Position numbers and translations under genes: made by a program. A stretch of DNA of 64,000 nt. It comes from Pseudooceanicola marinus. GTDB taxonomy: Bacteria; Pseudomonadota; Alphaproteobacteria; Rhodobacterales; Rhodobacteraceae. Position 1 is the stretch's first letter, and each line of letters starts with the position of its first letter. The stretch spans positions 434,001 to 498,000 of the forward strand of contig NZ_JAIVMC010000003.1 in NCBI RefSeq assembly GCF_020177265.1. Direction: 5' to 3'. The notes beneath the pieces are model-generated. The model saw only the letters and a program-made list of their open reading frames with translations. It searched no databases and had not been told where the DNA came from. This document shows, piece by piece, positions 53,828 to 63,084 of the stretch.

Positions 53828-55213
53828 TCAGAACTGGAAGTAGATGAAGGGCGCCACGCCTTCTTGCGCCATGGCGAAACAGAAGATCAGCCCGGCGGCC
53901 AGTGCCAGGGCCTGCACCTCGGGCGCGACGCGCGCCAGGGCCTGGCCAGACCGGGTGAACCAGCTGAGCGGCAGGGCGTTCAGCGCCAGCCCGGCGGTGA
54001 TGAGCATCAGGGCGAAGCCATGCAGCGGCACAGCGTAGTCGCTGGCGGGGCGGGTCAGCGCGGCCAGCATCTGGCCCACCTGGTCCAGGTCATGGGCGCG
54101 GAAGGGCAGCCACAGCAGCGTGACCAGCGCGAAGACCACCACGATCCGCAGCGCCCGCGCGCCTGTGGCGCGGTGCTGCCCGGTCAGCCGCTCGACGGCC
54201 ACCAGCGCCCCGTGCGCCAGCCCCCAGAGGACGAAGGTCCAGGCGGCCCCGTGCCAGAGACCCGCCAGCCCCATGACCACCAGCAGCGTCACCGCCTGCC
54301 GTCCCTTGCCTCCCTTGTTGCCGCCCAGCGGGATGTAGAGGTAATCGCGGATCCAGGTGGACAGCGAGATATGCCAGCGCTGCCAGAACTCACGGAACGA
54401 CGCCGCGCGGTAGGGCTGGTTGAAGTTGGCGTTAAAGCGATAGCCCAGCAGAAGGGCCACGCCGATGGCGATGTCGGAATAGCCCGAGAAGTCGCAATAG
54501 ATCTGCACCGCATAGCCCAGCATGGCCGCCAGCGCCTGCGGCGCGGCCTGGGAGGCGGGATCGGTATAGACCGGGTCGACCAGCAGCACGGCGATGTAAT
54601 TCGCGATCACCAGCTTCTTCACCATCCCCGCCAGGATCAGCGCCACGGCCATCCCGCGCATGGCGGCGTCGGGCCGTTCGGGCCGGTCGAGCTGCGGCAG
54701 GAAGTCGGCGGCGCGCACGATGGGGCCCGCGACGAGCTGTGGAAAGAAGCTGACATAAAGGGCCACGTCGAAGGGGTTGCGGCGCTCGGCGCAATCACCG
54801 CGCGCGCAGTCGACGATATAGCTGATCCCCTGGAAGACGTAGAAGGAGATCCCCACGGGCAGCACCACCTGCGCCCAGCTGAAATCCCGCGACAGGCCCG
54901 CATCCCCCAGCAGGTTGGAAAAGGACAGCAGGAAGAAGTTGAAATACTTGAAGAACGCCAGGCACCCAAGCAGCCCCGCGATGCAGAGCGTGCGCAGCGC
55001 CGTGGCCTTCCGCCGTCCCGGCAACCCGCCCAGCCAGGCCAGGAGGATCACCCCAGTCATCAGCGCCAGGAACCGCAAATCCCAGGCGGCATAGAACCAG
55101 TAGGAGGCCGCCAGCAGCATGCCCTTGCGCCAACCGTTCCAGGCAAACAGCGCCAGGTTCAGCCCCAGAACAGCCGTGAAGAACAGCACGAAGTCGAGTG
55201 TCGGAAAGACCAT
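53828..55213 (-). CDS. MBOAT-family O-acyltransferase (AlgI-like)
   Basis: 461 residues, about 10-11 membrane helices. The canonical AlgI/DltB/PatA motifs are present: FREFWQRWHISLSTWIRDYLYIPLGGN and the catalytic His in GLWHGAAWTFVLWGLAHG. It transfers acetyl groups across the membrane to a periplasmic SGNH partner that acetylates a polysaccharide or peptidoglycan. Two SGNH genes directly upstream in the same operon fit this scheme. Confidence 0.94.
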   Translation of the reverse strand: MVFPTLDFVLFFTAVLGLNLALFAWNGWRKGMLLAASYWFYAAWDLRFLALMTGVILLAWLGGLPGRRKATALRTLCIAGLLGCLAFFKYFNFFLLSFSNLLGDAGLSRDFSWAQVVLPVGISFYVFQGISYIVDCARGDCAERRNPFDVALYVSFFPQLVAGPIVRAADFLPQLDRPERPDAAMRGMAVALILAGMVKKLVIANYIAVLLVDPVYTDPASQAAPQALAAMLGYAVQIYCDFSGYSDIAIGVALLLGYRFNANFNQPYRAASFREFWQRWHISLSTWIRDYLYIPLGGNKGGKGRQAVTLLVVMGLAGLWHGAAWTFVLWGLAHGALVAVERLTGQHRATGARALRIVVVFALVTLLWLPFRAHDLDQVGQMLAALTRPASDYAVPLHGFALMLITAGLALNALPLSWFTRSGQALARVAPEVQALALAAGLIFCFAMAQEGVAPFIYFQF

Positions 55214-55222
55214 TGCCGGGGC

Positions 55223-56056
55223 TTACTGCAAGGCGATGAAGGCCAGCTGCTCCGGGGCCGGTGCCAGCGACGGGAAGCGCCGCACCAGGTCGTCCAGCAC
55301 CAGGTCGGCGACCATTTGGTAACCGCGGATGGTGAAATGCGACCCGTCACCGGAACGGATGGTCAGCGTCTGCTCCCCCAGTTGCGTCGTCGGCACCCAG
55401 GTGAACCCCTCGCCGGAGGCATAGGGTTCCAGCGGGAAGTAGATCCCGCCGTTCTCCTGCGCGGCCTGGGCCAGCAGCGGGTTGATATGATCCAGATGGG
55501 CGTTGAGGTTGGTGTTCCGGTCGGGCGCCGGGCCAATCATGTAGAACAGGGTTCCGGCCTGTGCCGCTTCGGCCACGATGCCACTGGCGCGGGCCTTGTA
55601 GGCGGTGTCCCAGGCCTCGGTCTGGAAGGGCACGGTGCCCTCGGCGGTGCGGATCGACTGCATGTCGTTCGAGCCGAAATGCGCCACGGTGAAATCGGGC
55701 CGGGTGGCGGCCAGCATCTGGGAGAAGTTGCCGGGCCAGTCGTAGAAATCGCCACGGCTGAGCCCGGTGGAATTGCGCCCGCGATTGACGACCCGCAGGT
55801 GCAGCCCGCGCGCCTGGGCCCGCTGGATCAGCAGCATGCCGAAGCCGTCGGACAGGCTGTCGCCGATGACCAGAAGCGTCGCGGGGGCCTCCGCCGAGAA
55901 GCGGCGCGAGGGCTGGGCGACGGGTATGGCGCGGGCGCTGCCCTCGGGACGGGTGAGCAGCTGGCCCAGATCCTGGGCGGAGGTGCAGCCCGCCACCGGC
56001 AGCGTCGCCAGCAGCATCAGTCCGAAGGCGCGGCGGATCTTATTGAAGCGCTGCAT
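55223..56056 (-). CDS. SGNH-hydrolase-like lipoprotein
   Basis: 277 residues. Lipobox in LLATLPVAGCTS. GDSL block LVIGDSLSDGFG (Ser nucleophile), GSND in VAHFGSNDMQS, and the C-terminal catalytic Asp/His in DGSHFTIRGY. The family is the DUF459/AlgJ-AlgX-PatB type, which accepts acetyl from MBOAT proteins and transfers it to sugar. It overlaps the preceding SGNH gene by 17 bp and lies 9 bp before the MBOAT gene. Confidence 0.9.
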   Translation of the reverse strand: MQRFNKIRRAFGLMLLATLPVAGCTSAQDLGQLLTRPEGSARAIPVAQPSRRFSAEAPATLLVIGDSLSDGFGMLLIQRAQARGLHLRVVNRGRNSTGLSRGDFYDWPGNFSQMLAATRPDFTVAHFGSNDMQSIRTAEGTVPFQTEAWDTAYKARASGIVAEAAQAGTLFYMIGPAPDRNTNLNAHLDHINPLLAQAAQENGGIYFPLEPYASGEGFTWVPTTQLGEQTLTIRSGDGSHFTIRGYQMVADLVLDDLVRRFPSLAPAPEQLAFIALQ

Positions 56057-56864
56057 TGCCGAAGATCGCCTTGCGTTCACGGGTGGCCATGGCGTCCTTG
56101 ATCTCGGGCGCCAGGGCGGCGGCGATCAGCTCGTACCCCAACGGGGTGAAGTGGATCTTGTCGGGCGCGCGCAGCTGCCGGGTGCTGCCGTTGACCACGG
56201 CGTTCATGGCGAAATCCTCGGCGCCGAAACGCGACAGCTCGCGGATGTCGTGGAAGGGCAGGTTCAGCGCGGTCAGCGTCTGCGAGATCAGGGCATTGAC
56301 GTGTTGGTACTCGGGTTCGAACTTGCCTTCGCCCACCACCGGCAGGCCGACCCAGAGGATGCGGTCGGCGCGGTCCGACAGGGCGCCGGCGAGCTCGCCC
56401 ACGCGCTTGGCGTAGAGCGTGTCCCATTCGGGGGTGCCATAGGGCACGCGGCTGCGGTCATCGCGCAGGGGGCGCAGATCGTTGGCGCCGATCTGGACGA
56501 TGAAAACGTCTTGCGCATCAGTGCTTTGCGTGGCGTCGTTGAAGCGCTGGATCCACTCCTCGGGGGGCGTGTGGGTCAGGCCGTCGCTGACCTGGGTGAG
56601 GCGCAGCACCTCGACGCTGCCGCATTGGCCAAGGGCGCGCTGCACGGCGCCCCAGAGGCCGTCGGCCAGGCTGTCGCCCAGCACGCCCAGGCGCACGGTG
56701 GAGCGCGGACAGGACAGGCTGTCGAGGCCCATGGTGGTGACGATGGGCACCACGCCCTGGGCGCGGGCCGCGTCGGGCGCCAGGGGCAAGGCCAGCGCGG
56801 CGGCGGCCAGCGTGCCCAGGGCCGCGCGGCGCAGGCGGGTCATGCGGTTTCGGTTCGATGTCAT
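56040..56864 (-). CDS. Second exported SGNH-hydrolase-like protein
   Basis: 274 residues, signal peptide with basic start (MTRLRRAALG) ending DAARAQ. Catalytic motifs: LGVLGDSLADGLWG, QIGANDLRPL and DKIHFTPLGYELIA. It is related to, but only distantly similar to, the neighbouring lipoprotein. Having two SGNH proteins for one MBOAT suggests a relay (as AlgJ/AlgX) or one acetyltransferase and one esterase. Confidence 0.9.
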   Translation of the reverse strand: MTSNRNRMTRLRRAALGTLAAAALALPLAPDAARAQGVVPIVTTMGLDSLSCPRSTVRLGVLGDSLADGLWGAVQRALGQCGSVEVLRLTQVSDGLTHTPPEEWIQRFNDATQSTDAQDVFIVQIGANDLRPLRDDRSRVPYGTPEWDTLYAKRVGELAGALSDRADRILWVGLPVVGEGKFEPEYQHVNALISQTLTALNLPFHDIRELSRFGAEDFAMNAVVNGSTRQLRAPDKIHFTPLGYELIAAALAPEIKDAMATRERKAIFGNAALQ

Positions 56865-56973
56865 GCGTCTGTCCCCTGTTGGCCCGATCCCAAGCGGGCC
56901 GCTGTCTGTTTTGCTGATCCGGGCCTGTCGCGACCGCCGCCGGGGCGGGGCCGGGGGCCGGTGCTGTTGTGTC

Positions 56974-59283
56974 TCAATTGTCGGGCAGCGCCGCATAGGC
57001 CTGCACCGCGTTGATCGTGCCCGGCCCCGGCAGCCCGTCCAGGGCGCCCCGATAGACGCCGGCCTCCTGCAGGCGCGACTGCACGGCGCGCACCACGGCG
57101 CGGTTGCGTTCGCGCAGCTGGGTCGTCAGCTTCTCCAACGCCAGCCGGTCGTCTTCGTAAAGCGCATCGAGGTAGAGCGCGGCTGCCTCGGCGGCGGCCT
57201 CCGGCTCCTGCGCCACGGCGGTTTCCAGCGTTTCGGCCAGCAGGGTCATTGCCGGGACATAGCCCGCGTCGACCGAGTGCTGCAGCCACTCCCGTGCGGC
57301 CTCTGGATCGGGTCGGCCCGAGGGGCCATCGCCGCGCAGGAAGAAGAAGCCGAGGAAATACTGCGACACCGGATCGCCCTCGGCGGCGACGGTCTCGGCC
57401 ACGGCGAAGGCATCATCGGCGCCCTTGCCCTCGATGAAATTCTGCGAATAGAGCAGGACCAGAAGCTGCTGCGACAGCCAGTCGCCCAGGACGGCACCGG
57501 CCAGGCCCAGTTCTTCAGCCCGGTCGTAGTCCGGGGCGCCGTCGCCCTCGGCCGGGTCGAACAGCATGTAGCCCGCCAGGCCATGCGCCATTGGTACGCC
57601 GGCCGCGATCCCGGCCTCATAGGCCTGTCGTGCGGCGGCGGTGTCTCCGGCGGCCTGGGCGATGCGGCCGGCAATGGTCCGGAAGGCGGGGTCGTTGGGG
57701 AAGGCGGCCAGGGCGGCGTCGCAGGCGCCGCGGGCCGCGGCCTGGTCGATGTCGCCCAGAAGGCGCGGCCCCCCCAGTTGCGGCACGGCGGCCGCGCGCC
57801 GGCAGGGGCCGGCCAGTTCGGCCCGGCGGGCGAGGTCGTCCAGCGCGGCTTCGGCCTGCGGGCGCCGGTCGCAGTAGGCGCAATCCTCGATCCAGGCGCG
57901 GATCGCGTCGGCGTCGCGGGCGCGGATCGCTTGCTCCAGCGCCTCGGCCTCGGCGTCGTAAGCGGCGTCTGCCTCGATCTCCGCGATGCGGGCCTGGGCG
58001 GGTTCGACATGTTCACAGGTCACGCAGCTCTCGACGTAATCGCGCAGGCCCTCCAGGTCGAAGGAGGCGGCGAGTTTCGCGTAGAGACGGCTTTCGGCCT
58101 CGGCGGCCTCCGCCTTGGCGGCCAGGCGGGCCAGGGTCTCTTCGGCCTCGGCGCGATGCGCGCAGAGCTCGCAGCGGTCCAGGTAGACCTGCAGGCGGGC
58201 GGCGTTCTCCGGCGCGCTGGTGATACGGGTCCAGATCTGGTCCTCGATCGCGGCCTGGGCGGCGCGGCGGTCGATTTCGGTCAGCCGGGCCTCCAGCTGC
58301 GGTGCCGTCGGGCAGAACCGGCAGCTGTCGAGGTAGGCGCGGATCGGGGCCGGGTCGGTGCCGGCGGCCAGGAACTCGGCCTCGAATTCCTCCAGCGTCA
58401 GGTCGGCCTGCAGCGCGGGGATGTAGACCGGGCTGTCGTGTTGCAGCACCGGCGCCGACGCTTCGCCGCCGTGGTCGAAGACGACCGCATAGGCGCCGGG
58501 GCAGCCGGTGTCCCGGGCCAGGGCGCGGGTCAGGCTGCGGGTCACGAAGGTTTCCGCCTCGGCGAAAGAGGTGGCGCCATCGCCGTCCCCGAAGGCCGGT
58601 CGATCGGCCACGCCCGCCATCAGCGACAGGGTGACGGCGCGCGCCAGCGGGGCGGCGCAGGTGGCTCGGGCCTCGGCCTCGGGGCCGGGGGCGATCAGCA
58701 GCACCCAGAGGCCGAAATCACTGACCCCCAGCATGTCGCGCAGCGGGCCGATCTGACCCGGGAACAGGTCCTGCGGATCGGACACGACGGCCACGGCGGC
58801 CGCCTGATCCCCGGGGACGAACCCGCTGGCGAGTGCCGCGATGCCCAGGCCGAAGTCCTCAGGCGAAAGGTCCTGTCCGCCCTGTCGCAGCCCAAGGGGC
58901 TGGTCCTGGCCGCCGGTCAGCTCAAAGGCGGTTTCCAGCACCAGCTGCTTGGGGGCGCTGGCGGCGGTCAGGCCACTGTCGCCGGTACCGGCGGCGCCGA
59001 TGGTCGACACGGCGCGGCTTTGCAGCATGGTGGCGGTGATCAGGGTCGAGACGGCATCGGCGTCCGGCAAGGTGGTCAGGGGGTAGAACCCGATACCTTC
59101 CGCCTTCGGTGCGCTCGCCTCGGTGGCGAGGCTCAGCAGCGCCATCTCCGGGGCCGGGGGCGTCTGCGCCCGGGCCGCGGGAAGTCCCGACAGACCAGCC
59201 AGCAGGCCCGCGCCGAGAAGGGTGAGTGTGCTGAGACGGGACACGCGCGGCTTCGGGAAAAGCATGCCGGGGCCAAACCGCAT
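56974..59283 (-). CDS. Exported protein with four CxxC repeats, Sel1-like repeats and C-terminal peptidoglycan-binding motif
   Basis: 769 residues. A signal peptide ends ARAQT. Residues ~50-270 have a caspase-like feel (AYAVVFDHG near 250) but no clear catalytic pair. Residues ~285-500 hold four repeats with a (Y/W)-(L/V/I)-x-x-C-x-x-C core: YLDSCRFC, YLDRCELC, YVESCVTC, WIEDCAYC, each about 65-75 residues apart and followed by an acidic helix. Then come TPR/Sel1-like repeats (~520-690) and a terminal motif like PG_binding_1 (VVRAVQSRLQEAGVYRGALDGLPGPGTINAVQAY). Probably a periplasmic scaffold for the O-acetylation machinery; the CxxC repeats could bind metal or form disulfides. Confidence 0.8.
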   Translation of the reverse strand: MRFGPGMLFPKPRVSRLSTLTLLGAGLLAGLSGLPAARAQTPPAPEMALLSLATEASAPKAEGIGFYPLTTLPDADAVSTLITATMLQSRAVSTIGAAGTGDSGLTAASAPKQLVLETAFELTGGQDQPLGLRQGGQDLSPEDFGLGIAALASGFVPGDQAAAVAVVSDPQDLFPGQIGPLRDMLGVSDFGLWVLLIAPGPEAEARATCAAPLARAVTLSLMAGVADRPAFGDGDGATSFAEAETFVTRSLTRALARDTGCPGAYAVVFDHGGEASAPVLQHDSPVYIPALQADLTLEEFEAEFLAAGTDPAPIRAYLDSCRFCPTAPQLEARLTEIDRRAAQAAIEDQIWTRITSAPENAARLQVYLDRCELCAHRAEAEETLARLAAKAEAAEAESRLYAKLAASFDLEGLRDYVESCVTCEHVEPAQARIAEIEADAAYDAEAEALEQAIRARDADAIRAWIEDCAYCDRRPQAEAALDDLARRAELAGPCRRAAAVPQLGGPRLLGDIDQAAARGACDAALAAFPNDPAFRTIAGRIAQAAGDTAAARQAYEAGIAAGVPMAHGLAGYMLFDPAEGDGAPDYDRAEELGLAGAVLGDWLSQQLLVLLYSQNFIEGKGADDAFAVAETVAAEGDPVSQYFLGFFFLRGDGPSGRPDPEAAREWLQHSVDAGYVPAMTLLAETLETAVAQEPEAAAEAAALYLDALYEDDRLALEKLTTQLRERNRAVVRAVQSRLQEAGVYRGALDGLPGPGTINAVQAYAALPDN

Positions 59284-59842
59284 TAAGAACCTCTTACGTC
59301 ATTCCAGATCCGGCCGTTCGTTCCGTTCCGTCTGTCCCGCAGGCGGGCAGGAAGGCTAATGGCTCCGTCGCATTGGCCCGTGTTTGCGTCCGATCCGGCC
59401 GCAGGGCCTGTCGGGTGGTGCAGCCGGGGCGGACAAATGCCGGATAAACAACCGATAATTCCCGACATTGGGCGGAGCGCCCCGGCTTCTGTCAACCCTG
59501 TTTGGGTCCAGTTTCGCCCTTGCCGCCCCGGAACGTCACCCGGCAGACACGGGTTTCGTGCATCGGGGCGTGTAAAGCGGATATGCTTTCCCGCTGGCCG
59601 CAACCCTGACGTGCGGCGGGGCCAGGGCATGTAGTGCTGGACGGGGCGCGGCGGGCGGCACGGGGGCCACGGGGAATCGCGCGGCCCGGTGCGCGCTGAG
59701 GAGGGCTGTGCACAGGTTGCGGCCATTTGCAGCGCCTGCGGACCTTGCGAGAGGCCCAACCGGGGCCCGGCGGCGCTGCGCGCTTGAAACCCTGTGCGCG
59801 ATCTGGGACATCAAGAGGACGTCACAAGGGAGCCACGCTCAC
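59284..59842. other. Divergent intergenic region without a recognisable gene
   Basis: 559 bp between the CxxC-repeat gene (-) and the GH13 phosphorylase gene (+). Several open frames exist on both strands but their products are Pro/Arg-rich and match nothing. A GC-rich imperfect hairpin lies around 59608-59660. The promoters of both flanking genes must be here; no confident boxes were found. Confidence 0.5.
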
Positions 59843-61591
59843 ATGACCGCAGAGTCCTCGTCGACTTTCCACCACAAGCTGGAAACGCTGGTGCGCCAGA
59901 TCTATCCCGACCATGAGGTCGAGACCCTGGCAGAGGAGCTGGCCGAGGCCTTCTGGCCCGAGGGTACGACCCGCCGCCGCCGGGGCCGGGTGCCGGGAAA
60001 CCGGCAATGGTCGGAACGGGATGCGCTGGTCATCACCTATGGCAACTCGATCGTCGACGGCCAGCACAAGCCGCTGGATCTGCTGCGCCACTTCCTGCAC
60101 ACGCATCTGTCGGGGGTGGTCAACGGGGTGCATATCCTGCCCTTCTTCCCCTGGACCTCCGACGACGGCTTCGCGGTGACGGACTACCGTGCGGTGAACC
60201 CGGTGCTGGGCGACTGGTCGGACATCCAGCGGATCGGGTCCGAGTTCCTGCTGATGTCGGACCTGGTGCTGAACCACGTCTCCAGCAGCTCCGCGTGGTT
60301 CAACGCCTACCGGCAAGGCCATGAACCTTATGACAAATTCTTCTTCGAGGCCTCGCCCGACGACGACCTCAGCGACGTGGTGCGTCCACGGACCCATCCG
60401 CTTCTGCGGGAGGTGAACACCTCGCGCGGGATCCGCCATGTGTGGTGTACCTTCAGCCATGACCAGGTTGACCTGGACTTCCGCAACCCGGAGGTTCTGA
60501 AGGAGTTCCTGCGGGTGATGCGCCTGCACGTGGACAACGGCGTGCGGATCATCCGGCTGGATGCGGTGGCCTTCATCTGGAAACAGATCGGCACCAAGTC
60601 GATCCACATGCCGCAGACCCACGCCATCGTGCGCCTGATGCGGCTGTTTGCGGATTTCGCCAGCGAATCCATTATCTTGCTGACCGAAACAAATGTGCCG
60701 AATGCCGAGAATCTCAGCTATTTCGGCAACCGCAACGAGGCCCATGCGGTCTACAACTTCTCCCTGCCGCCGCTGGTCCTGCATGCCATGCTGTCCGGCA
60801 CGGCGAAGAACCTGATCCGCTGGCAGGGTTCCATGCCGCCGGCGCAACTGGGCTGCGCCTACCTCAACTTCACCGCCTCCCATGACGGGATCGGAATGCG
60901 CCCCGCCGAGGGCATCCTGACGCCGGAAGATACCGGCGAGGTGGTGCAGAAGATGAAGGACTTCGGCGGTCGCGTGTCGATGCGCGCGCTGCCCGGTGGA
61001 GGCGAGGCGCCCTATGAGCTGAACATCACCTGGTTCGAGGCGATGAAGGGCACCTTCGCGGGCGAGGACGCGCATCAGGTCGAACGCTTCCTCGCGTCGC
61101 AGTCGCTGGTCATGGCGCTGGAGGGCATCCCGGCCTTCTACATCCATTCGCTGCTGGCCACCCCCAACGACCAGGACGGGGTGGAGAAGTCGGGCCACAA
61201 CCGCGCGATCAACCGTCACCGCTGGGATTACGAGGAGCTGCACGGGCTGCTGGAAGATCCTTCGACCACCCAGCATCAGGTGCTGGAGGAAATGCGCCGC
61301 CGGATCGGTATCCGCCGTCGTCAGCGCGCCTTCCACCCCAATGCCACGCAGTTCACCCTGCAACTGGACCACCGGATCTTCGGCCTCTGGCGGCAGAGCC
61401 TGGATCGCGACCAGTCGATCTTTGCCCTGCACAACGTCTCCGCCGATGCGCTGGAGATCGATGCCATGGCGATCAACCTGATCGACGGCGAGGACTGGGT
61501 GGACCTGCTCTCGGGCGAGACGATCCGCCCCGATGGCGGCCCGATCCCCTTCGCGCCCTATCAGTGCCGCTGGATCACCAACCGCGGCTAG
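59843..61591 (+). CDS. GH13 sugar phosphorylase, probably glucosylglycerate phosphorylase
   Basis: 582 residues, GH13 subfamily 18 (sucrose phosphorylase relatives). Catalytic nucleophile Asp in VRIIRLDAVAFIWK, acid/base Glu in ILLTETNVP, transition-state Asp in FTASHDGIGM. N-terminal VITYGNSIVDG and HILPFFPWTSDDGFAVTDYR are typical of the subfamily. GpgS and the phosphatase next door make glucosylglycerate, which strongly suggests that this enzyme phosphorolyses it to glucose 1-phosphate and glycerate. Sucrose or glucosylglycerol activity cannot be excluded from sequence reading alone. The start MTAESSSTF follows AAGGGAG. Confidence 0.85.
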   Translation: MTAESSSTFHHKLETLVRQIYPDHEVETLAEELAEAFWPEGTTRRRRGRVPGNRQWSERDALVITYGNSIVDGQHKPLDLLRHFLHTHLSGVVNGVHILPFFPWTSDDGFAVTDYRAVNPVLGDWSDIQRIGSEFLLMSDLVLNHVSSSSAWFNAYRQGHEPYDKFFFEASPDDDLSDVVRPRTHPLLREVNTSRGIRHVWCTFSHDQVDLDFRNPEVLKEFLRVMRLHVDNGVRIIRLDAVAFIWKQIGTKSIHMPQTHAIVRLMRLFADFASESIILLTETNVPNAENLSYFGNRNEAHAVYNFSLPPLVLHAMLSGTAKNLIRWQGSMPPAQLGCAYLNFTASHDGIGMRPAEGILTPEDTGEVVQKMKDFGGRVSMRALPGGGEAPYELNITWFEAMKGTFAGEDAHQVERFLASQSLVMALEGIPAFYIHSLLATPNDQDGVEKSGHNRAINRHRWDYEELHGLLEDPSTTQHQVLEEMRRRIGIRRRQRAFHPNATQFTLQLDHRIFGLWRQSLDRDQSIFALHNVSADALEIDAMAINLIDGEDWVDLLSGETIRPDGGPIPFAPYQCRWITNRG

Positions 61592-61630
61592 GCCGCTCCG
61601 GCGCGCGATCCGGTCAAGGCGTGGGGCTGG

Positions 61631-61831
61631 CTGACACCTGCCTTCGGCGAGAGTATTTTTCCCGAGGTGAACGAGGGGGCGGGGACCGCAGAGGTGACCG
61701 CCTAGCGGGCGTCGGGCGTGGTACGCGCGCCTTGCGAAAGTGGGCCACGACGGGGGCCGCCGCCCCTCAGCTTCATCTCGTCTGAAATACTCCGGGGGAG
61801 TCTCCGGCACGGAGACGGGGGCAGAGCCCCC
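61631..61831. repeat. Composite ~200-bp intergenic repeat, copy 4
   Basis: Lies between the convergent phosphorylase (+) and gpgS (-) genes. The left half is CTTCGGCGAGAGTATTTTTCCC with a GAGGTGAACGAGG tail. The right half is CTTCATCTCG tail, GAAATACTCCGGGGGAG, hairpin GTCTCCG-GCA-CGGAGAC and GGGGGCAGAGCCCCC. The inner core (61716-61746) matches copies 2 and 3 in inverted orientation (GGCCCACTTTCG, GCGTACCACGC on the minus strand). Confidence 0.75.
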
Positions 61832-61845
61832 TGTCTTGGGGCGCC

Positions 61846-63066
61846 CTACTTGTACTCTTCGAGATCCGCGGCCACGCCCTTCAGCATGTCCGACATCAGG
61901 TCCGGGTCGGCGGCATGGACGCGGTTCCAGGTCGGGATGAAGGGGGTTTCGTGCGGGTTGGCGAGGAACATGTGCCCGGCGGCGATGATGTTCTCGGCAA
62001 ACAGCTCCACCGCCGTTTCCTCGGCGTGGCGGTCGACGTAGAGGCCATTGGCCTTGGCGTCGTTGTAGTAGCTGTCCAGCAGGTCCAGGGCAGAGCGGTA
62101 GTACGTGGCCTTCAGCGTGCGGAAGACCTCCTCGTTGAAGACGGTGCCATCGGCGGCGAGTTTGCGGAACATGGCCTTGCAGATGTCGATGGACATGCGC
62201 GACAGCCCCTTGGTTTTGTCCTCCGGCGAGAGGTCCTGGTGCTTGTGGTCGTAATTGTCCGCGATCTCCACCTGGCAGACGGATTTTGGTGCCAGGTTGC
62301 GCCAGGCCTCCGACAGCACGCCGATCTCCAGCCCCCAGTCCGAGGGGATGCGCAGGTCGGGCAGGATCCCGGTGCGCATCGCCATCTCGCCCGACAGCGG
62401 GTAGCGGAAGGCGCGCAGGTAATCGAGGTAGTCGCGATCCCCGATGGTGCGTTTCAGGGCGATCAGGATGGGCGAGACCAGGGTGCGGCTGACCCGGCCG
62501 TTCATCTTGTTGCTGCCGACCCGCGCATAGAACCCCTTGGAGATCTGGTAGGGGAAGGAGGGGTTCGCCACCGGATAGACCAGCCGGTTGAGCAGGTCCT
62601 TTTCATAGGTGACGATGTCGCAATCATGGATCGCCACCACCGAGCTGTCGGCGCAGGCGATCAGGAAGCCCAGGCAGGACCAGACGTTCTTGCCCTTGCC
62701 GTTCTCGATCGGCCCCAGGCCCAGCCCCGCCAGACGATCCTGGATCGCCTGCATGCGGGGCGAGGAATTCCAGATTACCACGTGGTTCTTCGGCAGAACC
62801 GAGAAGAATTCCCGTGCGTGGCGGTACTGTTCTTCGGTCGCCTGGTCTAGGCCGATGACGATCCGGTGCAGATAGGGCACCTGAGCCAGTTCGTTGAGGA
62901 TGTTGGGCAGCGCGTCGCCTTCCAGTTCGGAATAGAGCGAGGGCAGCACCAGGGAAATCTTGCGGCTGGCGCCGAAGCTGGTCAGTTCGCGGGTGATATC
63001 CTCGGACGAGCGCGTGCGCAGGTTGTGGATGGTGGCAATGTTGCCGTTCTGGTGAAAGTCTGCCAC
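61846..63066 (-). CDS. gpgS: Glucosyl-3-phosphoglycerate synthase
   Basis: 406 residues, GT81 family. GT-A motifs: ISLVLPSLYSE, IGLDQATEEQ, the metal-binding DxD in VAIHDCDIV, and ISKGFYARV. RAFRYPLSGEMAMR and PSDWGLEIGVL are signatures of GpgS/MpgS-type enzymes. It transfers glucose from a nucleotide donor to 3-phosphoglycerate, the first step of glucosylglycerate synthesis, an osmolyte that accumulates under salt or nitrogen limitation. 18 bp separate it from the phosphatase gene upstream. Confidence 0.94.
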   Translation of the reverse strand: MADFHQNGNIATIHNLRTRSSEDITRELTSFGASRKISLVLPSLYSELEGDALPNILNELAQVPYLHRIVIGLDQATEEQYRHAREFFSVLPKNHVVIWNSSPRMQAIQDRLAGLGLGPIENGKGKNVWSCLGFLIACADSSVVAIHDCDIVTYEKDLLNRLVYPVANPSFPYQISKGFYARVGSNKMNGRVSRTLVSPILIALKRTIGDRDYLDYLRAFRYPLSGEMAMRTGILPDLRIPSDWGLEIGVLSEAWRNLAPKSVCQVEIADNYDHKHQDLSPEDKTKGLSRMSIDICKAMFRKLAADGTVFNEEVFRTLKATYYRSALDLLDSYYNDAKANGLYVDRHAEETAVELFAENIIAAGHMFLANPHETPFIPTWNRVHAADPDLMSDMLKGVAADLEEYK

Positions 63067-63084
63067 CGCGGGCCCCCTCGTCGT

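Noticed and set aside
59284-59842. Small genes in the divergent gap (e.g. the frame at 59359-59634)
   Set aside because: No ribosome binding site, Pro/Arg-rich product and no coding-like codon bias.
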